Part shown: in pieces, positions 56,401 through 64,000 of the stretch
Layout of the letters: each line of letters opens with the position of its first letter
Position numbering within the stretch: position 1 is the first letter of the stretch
DNA from: JASHPR01 sp963739645
GTDB taxonomy: Bacteria > Actinomycetota > Actinomycetes > Streptosporangiales > Streptosporangiaceae
Assembly: GCA_963739645.1 (NCBI GenBank)
Contig: CAVUBM010000047.1
Span: 117,993-181,992, forward strand
Reading direction: 5' to 3'
DNA length: 64,000 nucleotides
Notes under the pieces: generated by a model
The model's input: only the letters and a program-made list of their open reading frames with translations
Told to the model about the DNA's origin: nothing
Databases searched by the model: none
Translations under genes and position numbers: made by a program

Positions 56401-57354
56401 TTACTGGCCGAACGCGCGCTGGAGCGCTTCGTCGCGGTCGCGGATGAACCGCTGCGCGAGGGCGGAGCCGGGGACGAGCAGGTCGAAGCCGTGGATGCCG
56501 CCGGGGTAGACGTGCAGCTCGGTGGGCACGTCGGCCTGCTGCAGCCGCTGCCCGTACTCGATGTCCTCGTCGATGAACAGATCGAGATCGCCGACCGGGA
56601 GGTACGCGGAGGGCAGGCCGCGCAGGTCGGTGGCGCGGGTCGGCGCGGCATAGGGCGAGCACGCCTCGGTGCCGGCCGCGTCGCCGACGTAGGCGCGCCA
56701 GCCGATCAGGTTGCAGTCCCGGTTCCATACCCTCGGCTCGGTCACGGCCACGCTGGCCGGGGTGACATTGCGGTCGTCGAGCATCGGGTACACCAGCAGC
56801 TGGAAGCACACCGGCACCTCGCCGCGGTCGCGGGCCAGCAGGGCCAGGCCCGCGGCGGAACCGCCACCGGAGCTGGCGCCGCCGATGGCGATGCGCTGCG
56901 GGTCCACCCCGAGCTCGGCGGCGTTCTTGTAGGTCCACGCCAGCCCGGCGTAGCAGTCGTCCATCGGGGCCGGGAACGGGTGCTCGGGCGGGCGCCGCCA
57001 TTCCACCGACACCGCGGCGCAGCCCACGGCCCCGACGATGTGATCCATCATCGGGTCGTCCTGCTCGATCTGGCCCAGCACGTGGCCGCCGCCGTGGATC
57101 CAGTACAGGCACGGCACCACGCCGGACTGGCTGGCGGGCCGGTAGTGGCGGACCCGCACCTCCGGCGCCCCGTTCAGCCCGGGGACCATGTGGTCCTCGC
57201 GGGTGACGTCCGGGCTGGGCCCGACGCCCGCGTTCGCGGCGGCCAGCATGTCCATCAGGGTGGCGCGGGCGCCCGGGATGTCGGTGAGGTCCATGGCGGG
57301 CAACTGCGGCAGCACAGCCGCGATTTCAGGGTCAAGGCGCTGCATCAGATCCAT
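56401..57354 (-). CDS. Alpha/beta hydrolase (hormone-sensitive lipase-like esterase)
   Basis: A 317-residue cytosolic esterase. The oxyanion motif WIHGGGHVLGQIEQDDP is near residue 85, the nucleophile elbow AIGGASSGGGSAAGLALLAR near 158, and the acid and histidine lie in VGDLDLFIDEDIEYG and YPGGIHGFDLL. The family hydrolyses short-chain esters (family knowledge). The start at ATG 57354 follows GGAGGACAC; an upstream ATG (57387) is less likely. It is divergent from one TetR gene and followed by another. Confidence 0.9.
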   Translation of the reverse strand: MDLMQRLDPEIAAVLPQLPAMDLTDIPGARATLMDMLAAANAGVGPSPDVTREDHMVPGLNGAPEVRVRHYRPASQSGVVPCLYWIHGGGHVLGQIEQDDPMMDHIVGAVGCAAVSVEWRRPPEHPFPAPMDDCYAGLAWTYKNAAELGVDPQRIAIGGASSGGGSAAGLALLARDRGEVPVCFQLLVYPMLDDRNVTPASVAVTEPRVWNRDCNLIGWRAYVGDAAGTEACSPYAAPTRATDLRGLPSAYLPVGDLDLFIDEDIEYGQRLQQADVPTELHVYPGGIHGFDLLVPGSALAQRFIRDRDEALQRAFGQ

Positions 57355-57425
57355 GTGTCCTCCGGGCCCTCCTTCGATGGCCGACACTGTTGTTAATCGG
57401 CGCTGCTCGGCCTCACCCTATTAGG

Positions 57426-57438
57426 GACGACTATCGTC
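57426..57438. promoter_or_regulatory. Inverted repeat between the esterase and TetR genes
   Basis: GACGA-CTA-TCGTC is a perfect 5-bp inverted repeat with a 3-bp spacer in the divergent gap, next to AT-richer sequence (CACCCTATTAGG). Its size and place suit a TetR operator. Confidence 0.45.
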
Positions 57439-57501
57439 TTCAATAGCGCGAGCGCCAGGAAATACGATGTACCGGCCGGGCACGACACAGGAGGTGGCAG
57501 G

Positions 57502-58125
57502 GTGGGCGAGGTGGCCCAGTCCGACCAGCCCGGACGGCCCGGGCGGCCGCGGGATCCGAGCCTGGAACCGCGGGTCGTGGCGGCGGCCCTGGCCGTCTAC
57601 GCCGAGAACGGCTGGTCAGGGTTCAACTTCGAGGCCGTGGCCCGGCGGGCCGGGGTCGGCAAGGCCCCGCTCTACCTGCGCTGGTCGTCCAAGGAGGACC
57701 TGCTGCTGGCCGCGTTCAACGCGCACACCGAGGCCATCACGATCCGCGACACCGGGAACCTGCGCGACGACCTGGTCGAATACGCCTGCCGGCTGCTCGG
57801 CAGCGAAACCAGGCCGGACGGCCTGGCCTGGCTGCGGCTGCACCTGGAGGCCAGCATCATCCCGGCCCTGCACGCGACGTTCTCCCGCCAGATCCTCAGC
57901 CCGCACGTCGAGGGCGCCCGGGCCCTGCTGAACGGCGCGCTCAAGCGCGGGGATCTCCCGGCCGGATCGCCGGCCGACCTGCTGCTGGACAGTCTCTACG
58001 GGGCGGTGCTCATCAAGATCCTGCTGAGCTCGCCGGACGAGCGGGCCCGGCTGGCCGGCCACCCGCGCGGGTACGCCGAGCCCCTCGTGGACTTCGTCCT
58101 CGGCGCGATGACCGCCGCGTCCTAG
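57502..58125 (+). CDS. TetR-family transcriptional regulator, stop codon in IS end
   Basis: A 207-residue protein from GTG 57502 behind ACAGGAGG. The DNA-binding half has FNFEAVARRAGVGKAPLYLR and WSSKEDLLLAAFNAH, and the body LVEYACRLLGSE. It is a paralogue of the regulator at 55743. The stop codon TAG (58123-58125) lies within the CTAG that begins the IS630 element, so the native C-terminus may have been altered by the insertion. It probably regulates the divergent esterase operon. Confidence 0.88.
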   Translation: MGEVAQSDQPGRPGRPRDPSLEPRVVAAALAVYAENGWSGFNFEAVARRAGVGKAPLYLRWSSKEDLLLAAFNAHTEAITIRDTGNLRDDLVEYACRLLGSETRPDGLAWLRLHLEASIIPALHATFSRQILSPHVEGARALLNGALKRGDLPAGSPADLLLDSLYGAVLIKILLSSPDERARLAGHPRGYAEPLVDFVLGAMTAAS

Positions 58126-58218
58126 TGCCGCGACCGCCAAGGTTTGCCCGTTTCCAGTGTGATGCGGGCGTGGGCCGATGCCGGTGCCGCTGATTTGGCA
58201 GGGGCTGCTGTCTGTCGC

Positions 58219-58719
58219 TTACGGGTAGGGGCGGCTGGCCACGGTGTAACCGGTTGCTGGGGACCATCGATGGACTGTCATCAGGCCACGGTTGATATCC
58301 CAGTCGATGAACACTGCCTGCCCGATGTGGAGGGTGAACACGACTGCAATTTCCGGTGCCCGGGCCTGCCACCACGCGCCGGTGGCCGAGGCCCGCAGGT
58401 GCTGGCTGGCCTCCACTACTGAGCCGTTCAGCTTGAGCTCTCCCTCTGCGGTGTCGGGGCCGGTCACCACGCTGTGCACCACATACCGCGGATCTCGCCG
58501 CAGGTCGCTGGCCTTCGCCGACCAGGCCATAGCACCGATGAGCAACTGGCCCTCGGCGATGCAGGGCTCGACGGGGCTGATGCGAGGGGATCCGTCGCGG
58601 CGCAGCGTGCCTAGCAGTGCCACGCGTGCCGAGTTCAGCCGGGCCAGGCCGAGCCGCGCAAGCTCAGGCGCGCCCAGTTCCACATCCCGCCAGCTCGGCG
58701 GTGCAGGAACGCCAGCCAC
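58219..58719 (-). CDS. Pyridoxamine 5'-phosphate oxidase-family protein (IS passenger)
   Basis: A 166-residue protein of the split-barrel flavin-binding fold. The motifs are LNSARVALLGTLRRDGSPRI near residue 25, AWSAKASDLRRDPRYVVHSV near 62 and AVVFTLHIGQAVFIDWDINR near 128. The family uses FMN or F420 to oxidise or reduce small molecules (family knowledge); the substrate is unknown. GTG 58719 follows AGGAGG at a long spacing of 13 bases. It lies inside IS630 element A1 between its left end and the transposase, in the opposite direction, so it appears to travel with the element. Confidence 0.8.
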   Translation of the reverse strand: MAGVPAPPSWRDVELGAPELARLGLARLNSARVALLGTLRRDGSPRISPVEPCIAEGQLLIGAMAWSAKASDLRRDPRYVVHSVVTGPDTAEGELKLNGSVVEASQHLRASATGAWWQARAPEIAVVFTLHIGQAVFIDWDINRGLMTVHRWSPATGYTVASRPYP

Positions 58720-58804
58720 GTCAGCGACGCTACCTCCTGGCGGGCCCGGGGCGATGGGCCGCAGGGCACTTCTCCTGTGTGTGCTGATCGCCGAGACTGG
58801 GCCC

Positions 58805-59943
58805 GTGAGCGAACGCTTGCAGGTGCGTGAGATCGATGACGACGAGGGCCAGCGACTGGTGCGGATCGTGCGCCGGGGCAGCGGATCGGTGGTGACCTGG
58901 CGGCGGGCGCAGATGGTGTTGCTGTCGGCGCAGGGAATGGAGGTGGCGGCGATCGCCAAGGTCGCGTTCACCAGCGAGGACCGGGTCCGAGATGTGATCC
59001 ACAACTTCAACGCCGACGGGTTCGAGCTCGCTGTAACCGAAGTACAAGGGTGGGCGGCCGCCGACGTTCACGCTGCCGCAGCGGCGGGAGATCAAGAAGA
59101 TCGCCAGGTCCGCGGCCCGACGGACCATGACCTGCCGTTCTCGACCTGGAGCCTGTCGAAGCTGGCCGAGTTCCTGGTGGCTGAGGGGGTGGTCGACGAC
59201 ATCAGCCACGAGGGCCTGCGGGTCCTGCTCCGCGAGGAGGGCGTCACCTTTCAAGCGCTGAAGACCTGGAAGACCTAGCAACGACCCGGACTACGACGAC
59301 CAAGAAGAACCGGGTCTGAGCACTGTACGCGATCGCCGACGGGAGGTCAGCCCCGAGCCGGGTGAGCCGAAGGTGGTCTTCTGCGTGGACGAGTTCGGGC
59401 CGCTGAACCTGCAGCCCCGGCCCGGCCGTCAGTGGGCGGCGGTCAGCGGCAAGCACGCCGAGCCGGGCCGGCGCACCACGACGGCGGACGCGCGCCACCT
59501 ATACCCGCACCGCACGGGGTGCGGCACCTGTTCGCCGCCTATGACTCGGCGAGGACGAGCTCTACGGGCACGTCAAGGCGCGCAAGACGCCGGACCGAGT
59601 TCCTGGAGTTCTGCCGCTACCTGCGCTCGCTCTACCCGCCCGAGGTGCGGATCGCGATCGTCTGCGACAACTTCAGCCCGCACCTGACCACCAACAACGA
59701 CAGCCGGGTCGGGACTGGGCCGCGGCCAACAACGTCGAGCTCGCCTACATGCCTACGAATTCGTCCTGGCTCAACCGCATCGAGGCGCAGTTCACCGCGC
59801 TGCGGTACTTCGCGCTCGACGGCACCGACCACCCCACCCACCAGGAGCAGGCCAGCATGATCCGCCGCTACATCATCTGGCGCAACAACCACGCCTGCGA
59901 CGAACGACTCCGCCAGATCGTCACCCGGGCAAACGTAGCCTGA
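58805..59943 (+). pseudogene. IS630-family transposase of A1 (degraded)
   Basis: From GTG 58805 the helix-turn-helix region reads VREIDDDEGQRLVRIVRRGS, with VTWRRAQMVLLSAQGM. Then the expected tyrosine codon is TAA (in SL-stop-PKYKGGRPPTFTLPQ) and several frame changes follow. The DDE catalytic residues survive in pieces: FCVDEFGPLNLQPRPGRQWA near 59380, IAIVCDNFSPHLTT near 59655 and NSSWLNRIEAQFTALRYFAL near 59760. The intact-like relative is in A2. The nonsense codon in addition to frame changes makes this a genuine pseudogene. Confidence 0.85.
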
Positions 59944-59950
59944 TGCGGCA

Positions 59951-61372
59951 CTAGTGTGTCGCGCCTGAAATCTGAGGGTTTGTTTGCTGCTGCTAGTCTG
60001 CGGTCATGTCGGGTCCTTCTGCTGTGCCGATCGTGCTGTCTGAGGATGAGCGGGCTGAGCTGGTGCGCCGGGCGGCGGGCCGGGGCGGTGGCGGGCTGAC
60101 CGGGCCCGGATCATCCTGGCGTGTGCCGAGGGGATGTCGAATGCCGGGGCTGCGCAGGCGCTGGGGGTGGCGGTCAAGTCGGTGTCGAAGTGGCGGCGCC
60201 AGTTCGCGGCCCAGCGGCTGGCCGGGCTGGAGGACGCCGCGCCGGTCGGCCGGCGGAAGGCGGACCTGGTGCTGGAGGAGGCGGAGCGGGCCCAGCTGAT
60301 CCGGTGGGCCCGGCGCGCGAAGACCGCCCAGTACCTGGCGCTGCGGGCGAAGATCGTGCTGCGCTGCGCGGAGGGCGGGACGAACAAGCAGGCCGCCGCG
60401 GATCTGGGGGTGGATGAGTCGACGGTGGAGCGCTGGCGGGCCCGGTTCATCGCCGGGCGGCTGGAGGGCCTGCATGATGAGCCGCGGCCGGGCCGGCCGC
60501 CGTCGATCCTGCTGGACCAGGTCGAGGACGTGATCGTGGCCACGCTGGAGTCCACCCCGGGCAAGGACACGCACTGGTCGCGGGCCTCGATGGCCGCCCG
60601 CACCGGGCTGAGCAAGTCGACCATCGGGCGGATCTGGCGCAAGTTCGACCTCAAGCCGCACCTGCAGGACTCCTTCAAGCTGTCCACCGACCCGTTCTTC
60701 GTGGAGAAGGTCGTCGATGTCGTCGGGCTGTATCACAACCCGCCGGAGAAGGCGGTGGTGCTGTGCGTGGATGAGAAGAGCCAGATCCAGGCGCTGGACC
60801 GCTCCCAGCCGGTGCTGCCGATGATGCCGGGCATGCCCGAGCGGCGCACCCACGACTACCTGCGGCACGGCATCACCAGCTTGTTCGCCGCCTTCAACAT
60901 CGCCGACGGCACCGTCATCAGCGAACTGCACCGCCGCCACCGGGCCATCGAGTTCCGCAAGTTCCTGACCGCCATCGACAAGGCCGTGCCCGCCGACCTG
61001 GACGTGCACCTGGTCTGCGACAACTACGCCACCCACAACACCGCCGAGATCAGGACCTGGCTGGCCCGCCACCCGCGGTTCCACGTCCACTTCACCCCGA
61101 CCGGCTCGTCGTGGATGAACCAGGTCGAGCGCTGGTTCGGCCTGCTGACCGACAAGCTGATCCGCCGCGGCGTCCACACCTCCGTCCAGGCCCTGGAGAA
61201 CGACATCAAGGACTGGATCGCCACCTGGAACGACAACCCCCGGCCGTTCACCTGGACCAAGACCGCCGACGAGATCTTGAACTCCCTCGCCGACTACCTC
61301 GCCAAGCTCGGAACAGGCCAGCCCGGCAAACAGGCAAGGATAACCAATAGAACTTCAGGCGCAGGACACTAG
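59951..61372 (+). mobile_element. IS630-family element B1
   Basis: The left end CTAGTGTGTCGCGCCTGAAA starts within the right CTAG of A1. The right end, read inward, CTAGTGTCCTGCGCCTGAAG, ends at 61372. It is a 1.4-kb element of a different IS630 subgroup from A1/A2, with a single transposase gene. It inserted exactly at the TA of the junction CTAG. Confidence 0.85.
60006..61372 (+). CDS. IS630-family transposase of B1 (one frame change)
   Basis: ATG 60006 opens PIVLSEDERAELVRRAAG. A one-base deletion relative to B2 near 60085-60095 shifts the frame, and the remainder from about 60110 is uninterrupted for over 400 codons. Two helix-turn-helix domains (AAQALGVAVKSVSKWRRQFA; AAADLGVDESTVERWRARFI) precede the DDE domain: VVLCVDEKSQIQALDRSQPV, HLVCDNYATHNTAEI and PTGSSWMNQVERWFGLLTDK. 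The stop TAG is part of the terminal CTAG, so each element completes its own gene with its end. Confidence 0.88.
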
Positions 61373-62583
61373 TGCCGTAGCAGGTTACGTTTGCCCCGGT
61401 GGGCGCGTTCCGAGGCGCGATCCTGCAGACTGGGCCGGTGACGGAACGCCTGCGGGTGCGTGAGATCGATGATGATGAGGGCCGGCGGCTGGTGCGGATC
61501 GTGCGCCGGGGCAGCGGGTCGGTGGTGACCTGGCGGCGGGCGCAGATGGTGCTGCTGTCCGCGCAGGGCATGGACGCCGCGGCGATCGCGAAGGTGGCGT
61601 TCACCAGCGAGGACCGGGTCCGCGATGTGATCCGTAACTTCAACGCCGACGGGTTCAGCTCTTGTACCCGAAGTACAAGGGCGGCCGGCCGCCGAAGTTC
61701 ACCCTTGCCGCAGCGCCGGGAGATCAAGAAGATCGCCAAGTCCAGGCCGGCCGAGCATGACCTGCCGTTTTCCACCTGGAGCCTGTCGAAGCTGGCGGAG
61801 TTCCTGGTCGCTGAGGGGGTGGTCGACGACATCAGCCACGAGGGCCTGCGGGTGCTGCTCCGCGAGGAGGGCGTCACCTTTCAGCGGCTGAAAACCTGGA
61901 AGGCCTCGAGAGATCCCGGACTACGCGGTGAAGAAGGCCCGGGTGGAGCACCTGTACGCGATCGCCGACCGTGAGGTAGTCCCGGATCCGGGCGAGCCGG
62001 AGGTGATCTTCTGCGTGGACGAGTTCGGGCCGCTGAACCTGCAGCCCCGGCCCGGGCGGCAGTGGGCCGCGGTCAGCGGCAACGGCAAGGAACCAGGCCG
62101 GGAGCCGCGGCCGCGGATGCGCGCCACCTACACCCGCACCGACGGGGTGCGGCACCTGTTCGCCGCCTACGAGCTGGGCGAGGACAAGCTGTTCGGGCAC
62201 ATCAAGCCGCGCAAGACCCGGGGCCGGTTCCTGGAGTTCTGCCGCTACCTGCGCTCCCTCTACCCGCCTACGGCCCGCATCGCGATCGTCTGCGACAACT
62301 TCAGCCCGCACCTGACCACCGCCAGCGACGGCCGGGTCGGGGCCTGGGCGGCGGCGAACAACGTCGAGATCGCCTACACGCCGACGAATTCGTCCTGGTT
62401 AAACCGCGTCGAGGCCCAGTTCACCGCCTTGCGCTACTTCGCGCTCGACGGCACCGACCACGCCAGCCACCACGAGCAGGCCAGCATGATCCGCCGGTAC
62501 ATCATCTGGCGCAACAACCACGCCTACGACGAACGGCTCCGCCAGGTCGTCGACCGGGCAAACGTTGCCTGACGCGGCACTAG
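61369..62583 (+). mobile_element. IS630-family element A2
   Basis: The left end CTAGTGCCGTAGCAGG...GTTTGCCC (61369-61396) and the inverted right end (CTAGTGCCGCGTCAGG...GTTTGCCC read inward) define a 1.2-kb element of the A type. It abuts B1 on the left and B2 on the right through shared CTAG. It has no passenger gene and only 40 bp between the left end and the transposase start. Confidence 0.87.
61438..62572 (+). CDS. IS630-family transposase of A2 (frameshifted)
   Basis: GTG 61438 starts TERLRVREIDDDEGRRLVRI. A frame change near 61660 (one base before TTGTACCCG) leads into SSLYPKYKGGRPPKFTLPQR and FSTWSLSKLAEFLVAEGVVD. A second near 61905 leads to VEHLYAIADREVVPDPGEPE. The DDE residues are intact: IFCVDEFGPL, IAIVCDNFSPHL and NSSWLNRVEAQF. 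There is no nonsense codon, so with the two single-base changes repaired it would encode a full transposase of about 378 residues. The stop at 62572 lies in the right end. Confidence 0.88.
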
Positions 62584-64000
62584 TGTGTCGCGCCTGAAAT
62601 CATGATGGTTGTGTTTACCGACCGCTAGTCTGCGGTCATGTCGGGTCTTTCTCCTGTGCCGATCGTGTTGTCTGAGGATGAGCGGGCTGAGCTCGAGCGC
62701 CGGGCGGCGGGTCCGGGGCAGTGGCGGGCTGACCGGGCCCGGATCATCTTGGCATGTGCGGAGGGGATATCGAATGCCGCGGCTGCCCGGAAGCTGGGGG
62801 TGGCGGTGAAGTCGGTGTCGAAGTGGCGGCGCCAGTTCGCAGCCGACCGGCTGGCTGGGCTTGAGAACGCCGCGCCGGTTGGCCGGCAGGCAGCCGAACT
62901 GGTGCTGACCGGGGCTGAGCGGGCCCAGCTTGTTGCGTGGGCCCGGCGCGGGAAGACGGCCCAGTACCTGGCGCTGCGCGCGAAGATCGTGCTGCGCTGC
63001 GCGGAGGGCGGGACAAACAGGCAGGTCGCCGCAGATCTGGGGGTCGATGAGTCGACCGTGGAGCGGTGGCGGGCCCGGTTCATCGCCAGGCGGCTGGCGG
63101 GCCTGCATGATGAGCCGCGGCCGGGCCGGCCGCGGTCGATCCTGCTGGACAAGGTGGAGGAGGTCATCACCGCGACCTTGGAGGAAACCCCGGCCGATGC
63201 CACGCACTGGTCGCGGGCCTCCATGGCCGCCCGGGCCGGGCTGAGCAAGTCCACCATCGGGCGGATCTGGCGCAAGTTCGACCTCAAGCCGCACCTGCAG
63301 GACTCCTTCAAGCTGTCCACCGACCCGTTCTTCGTGGAGAAAGTCGTGGACGTCGTGGGGCTGTATCACAATCCGCCAGAGAAGGCGGTAGTGCTGTGCG
63401 TGGATGAAAAAAGCCAGATCCAGGCGCTGGACCGCTCTCAGCCGGTGCTGCCGATGATGCCGGGCATGCCCGAGCGGCGCACGCATGACTACCTGCGGCA
63501 CGGCATCACCAGCTTGTTCGCCGCCTTCAACATCGCTGATGGCACCGTCATCAGCGAACTGCACCGCCGCCACCGGGCCATCGAGTTCCGCAAGTTCCTG
63601 ACCGCCATCGACAAGGCCGTGCCCGCTGACCTGGACGTCCACCTGGTCTGCGACAACTACGCCACCCACAACACCGCCGAGATCAGGACCTGGCTGGAGC
63701 GCCACCCACGCTTTCACGTCCACTTCACCCCGACCGGATCGTCGTGGATGAACCAGGTCGAGCGCTGGTTCGGCCTGCTGACCGACAAGCTGATCCGCCG
63801 TGGCGTGCACACCTCCGTCCAAGCGCTGGAGAACGACATCAAGGGCTGGATCGCCACCTGGAATGACAACCCCCGGCCCTTCACCTGGACCAAGACCGCC
63901 GATGAGATCTTGAACTCACTGGCGGATTACCTCGCCAAGCTCAGCACAGGCACGCCCGGCAATCAGGCAAGGATAACCAATAGAACTTCAGGCGCAGGAC
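62580..64000 (+). mobile_element. IS630-family element B2, cut by the window end
   Basis: The left end CTAGTGTGTCGCGCCTGAAA begins in the right CTAG of A2. By comparison with B1, the window ends at GGCGCAGGAC, about five bases (ACTAG) before the right end. It is a second copy of the B-type element. Confidence 0.87.
62638..64000 (+). CDS. IS630-family transposase of B2 (intact, lacks final codons in window)
   Basis: From ATG 62638 one frame runs uninterrupted to the window end, over 450 codons: LSEDERAELERRAAGPGQWR, two helix-turn-helix domains (AARKLGVAVKSVSKWRRQFA; VAADLGVDESTVERWRARFI) and the DDE domain with VVLCVDEKSQIQALDRSQPV, HLVCDNYATHNTAEI and GSSWMNQVERWFGLL. It shows no frame break and is the best candidate for an active transposase here. 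By analogy with B1 it should end in CAC-TAG just beyond 64000. Nucleotide differences from B1 in the DDE half are mostly silent. Confidence 0.93.
   Translation, partial: MSGLSPVPIVLSEDERAELERRAAGPGQWRADRARIILACAEGISNAAAARKLGVAVKSVSKWRRQFAADRLAGLENAAPVGRQAAELVLTGAERAQLVAWARRGKTAQYLALRAKIVLRCAEGGTNRQVAADLGVDESTVERWRARFIARRLAGLHDEPRPGRPRSILLDKVEEVITATLEETPADATHWSRASMAARAGLSKSTIGRIWRKFDLKPHLQDSFKLSTDPFFVEKVVDVVGLYHNPPEKAVVLCVDEKSQIQALDRSQPVLPMMPGMPERRTHDYLRHGITSLFAAFNIADGTVISELHRRHRAIEFRKFLTAIDKAVPADLDVHLVCDNYATHNTAEIRTWLERHPRFHVHFTPTGSSWMNQVERWFGLLTDKLIRRGVHTSVQALENDIKGWIATWNDNPRPFTWTKTADEILNSLADYLAKLSTGTPGNQARITNRTSGAG

Larger units (their letters stand above)
58122..59954 (+). mobile_element. 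IS630-family element A1, carrying a passenger gene
   Basis: The left end CTAGTGCCGCGACC...GTTTGCCC (58122-58149) and the inverted right end at 59927-59954 (CTAGTGCCGCATCA...GTTTGCCC read inward) match the ends of element A2 at 61369-62583. Between the left end and the transposase is about 650 bp holding a PPOX-like gene on the minus strand, whereas A2 has only 40 bp there. The transposase is broken, so this copy is not autonomous. IS630 elements duplicate TA; here the TA is inside CTAG. Confidence 0.8.

Noticed and set aside
62524..63822. 432-residue minus-strand frame opposite the B2 transposase
   Set aside because: It is antisense to an intact DDE transposase, and the same shadow occurs at B1 (59993-61177). 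No domain is present.

Overview
The window is very GC-rich and its gene content is that of a filamentous or soil actinomycete. The evidence is a core order of ribonuclease E/G, rplU, rpmA and obgE followed later by nadD, rsfS and a histidine phosphatase, together with an AfsR-type SARP regulator, a HelD-like RNA polymerase helicase, a LacI-controlled sugar ABC operon with no ATPase gene of its own, and many GTG starts. Genus cannot be read from the sequence alone.

Layout. 1-5.7 kb: end of a drug/metabolite transporter, a TetR repressor divergent from a short-chain dehydrogenase with three operator-like repeats, an MBL-fold/Rieske protein with a small membrane protein, and a TauE/SafE exporter. 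5.8-14.1 kb: housekeeping block (radical SAM protein fused to its partner domain, rne, rplU, rpmA, obgE) ending in a strong hairpin. 14.2-22.5 kb: HelD-like protein, DUF1445 hydro-lyase, a probable structured RNA and a DnaA-box-like cluster in a convergent gap, M48 protease, PaaK-like ligase, nadD, rsfS, phosphatase and tRNA-Ala. 22.5-33.2 kb: a stress/transport set (GAF-Fis regulator, lipid kinase-like protein, PPK2, SulP, Na+/H+ antiporter, YihY, AlkZ-like). 33.3-40.6 kb: globin-reductase, DivIVA-like coiled-coil protein, nitric oxide synthase oxygenase, a large SARP/NB-ARC/TPR regulator and a divergent small exported peptide. 40.6-43.3 kb: a 118-bp inverted-repeat element and small enzymes. 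43.4-50.2 kb: a CebR-like LacI regulator with an ABC importer and GH42 beta-galactosidase. 50.3-58.1 kb: PLP enzyme, thiamine-diphosphate E1-like enzyme, VIT1-family transporter, AMP nucleosidase, and two similar TetR regulators around an esterase. 58.1-64.0 kb: four IS630-family elements of two kinds, alternating head to tail and sharing CTAG at each junction; the first carries a passenger flavin-oxidase-like gene.

Many genes, including essential ones (rne, rplU, obgE), are split by one-base frame changes, densest at 8-16 kb and 42-50 kb and absent from about 16.6 to 26.7 kb. These are most simply sequence errors, so such genes are reported as one feature with approximate break points. Genuine decay is clear only in the first transposase, which also has a nonsense codon.

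The most unusual features are the IS630 tandem array with its passenger gene, the probable noncoding RNA at 17.5-17.7 kb, the nearby DnaA-box-like cluster, the nitric oxide synthase/globin-reductase neighbourhood and the MBL-Rieske fusion.
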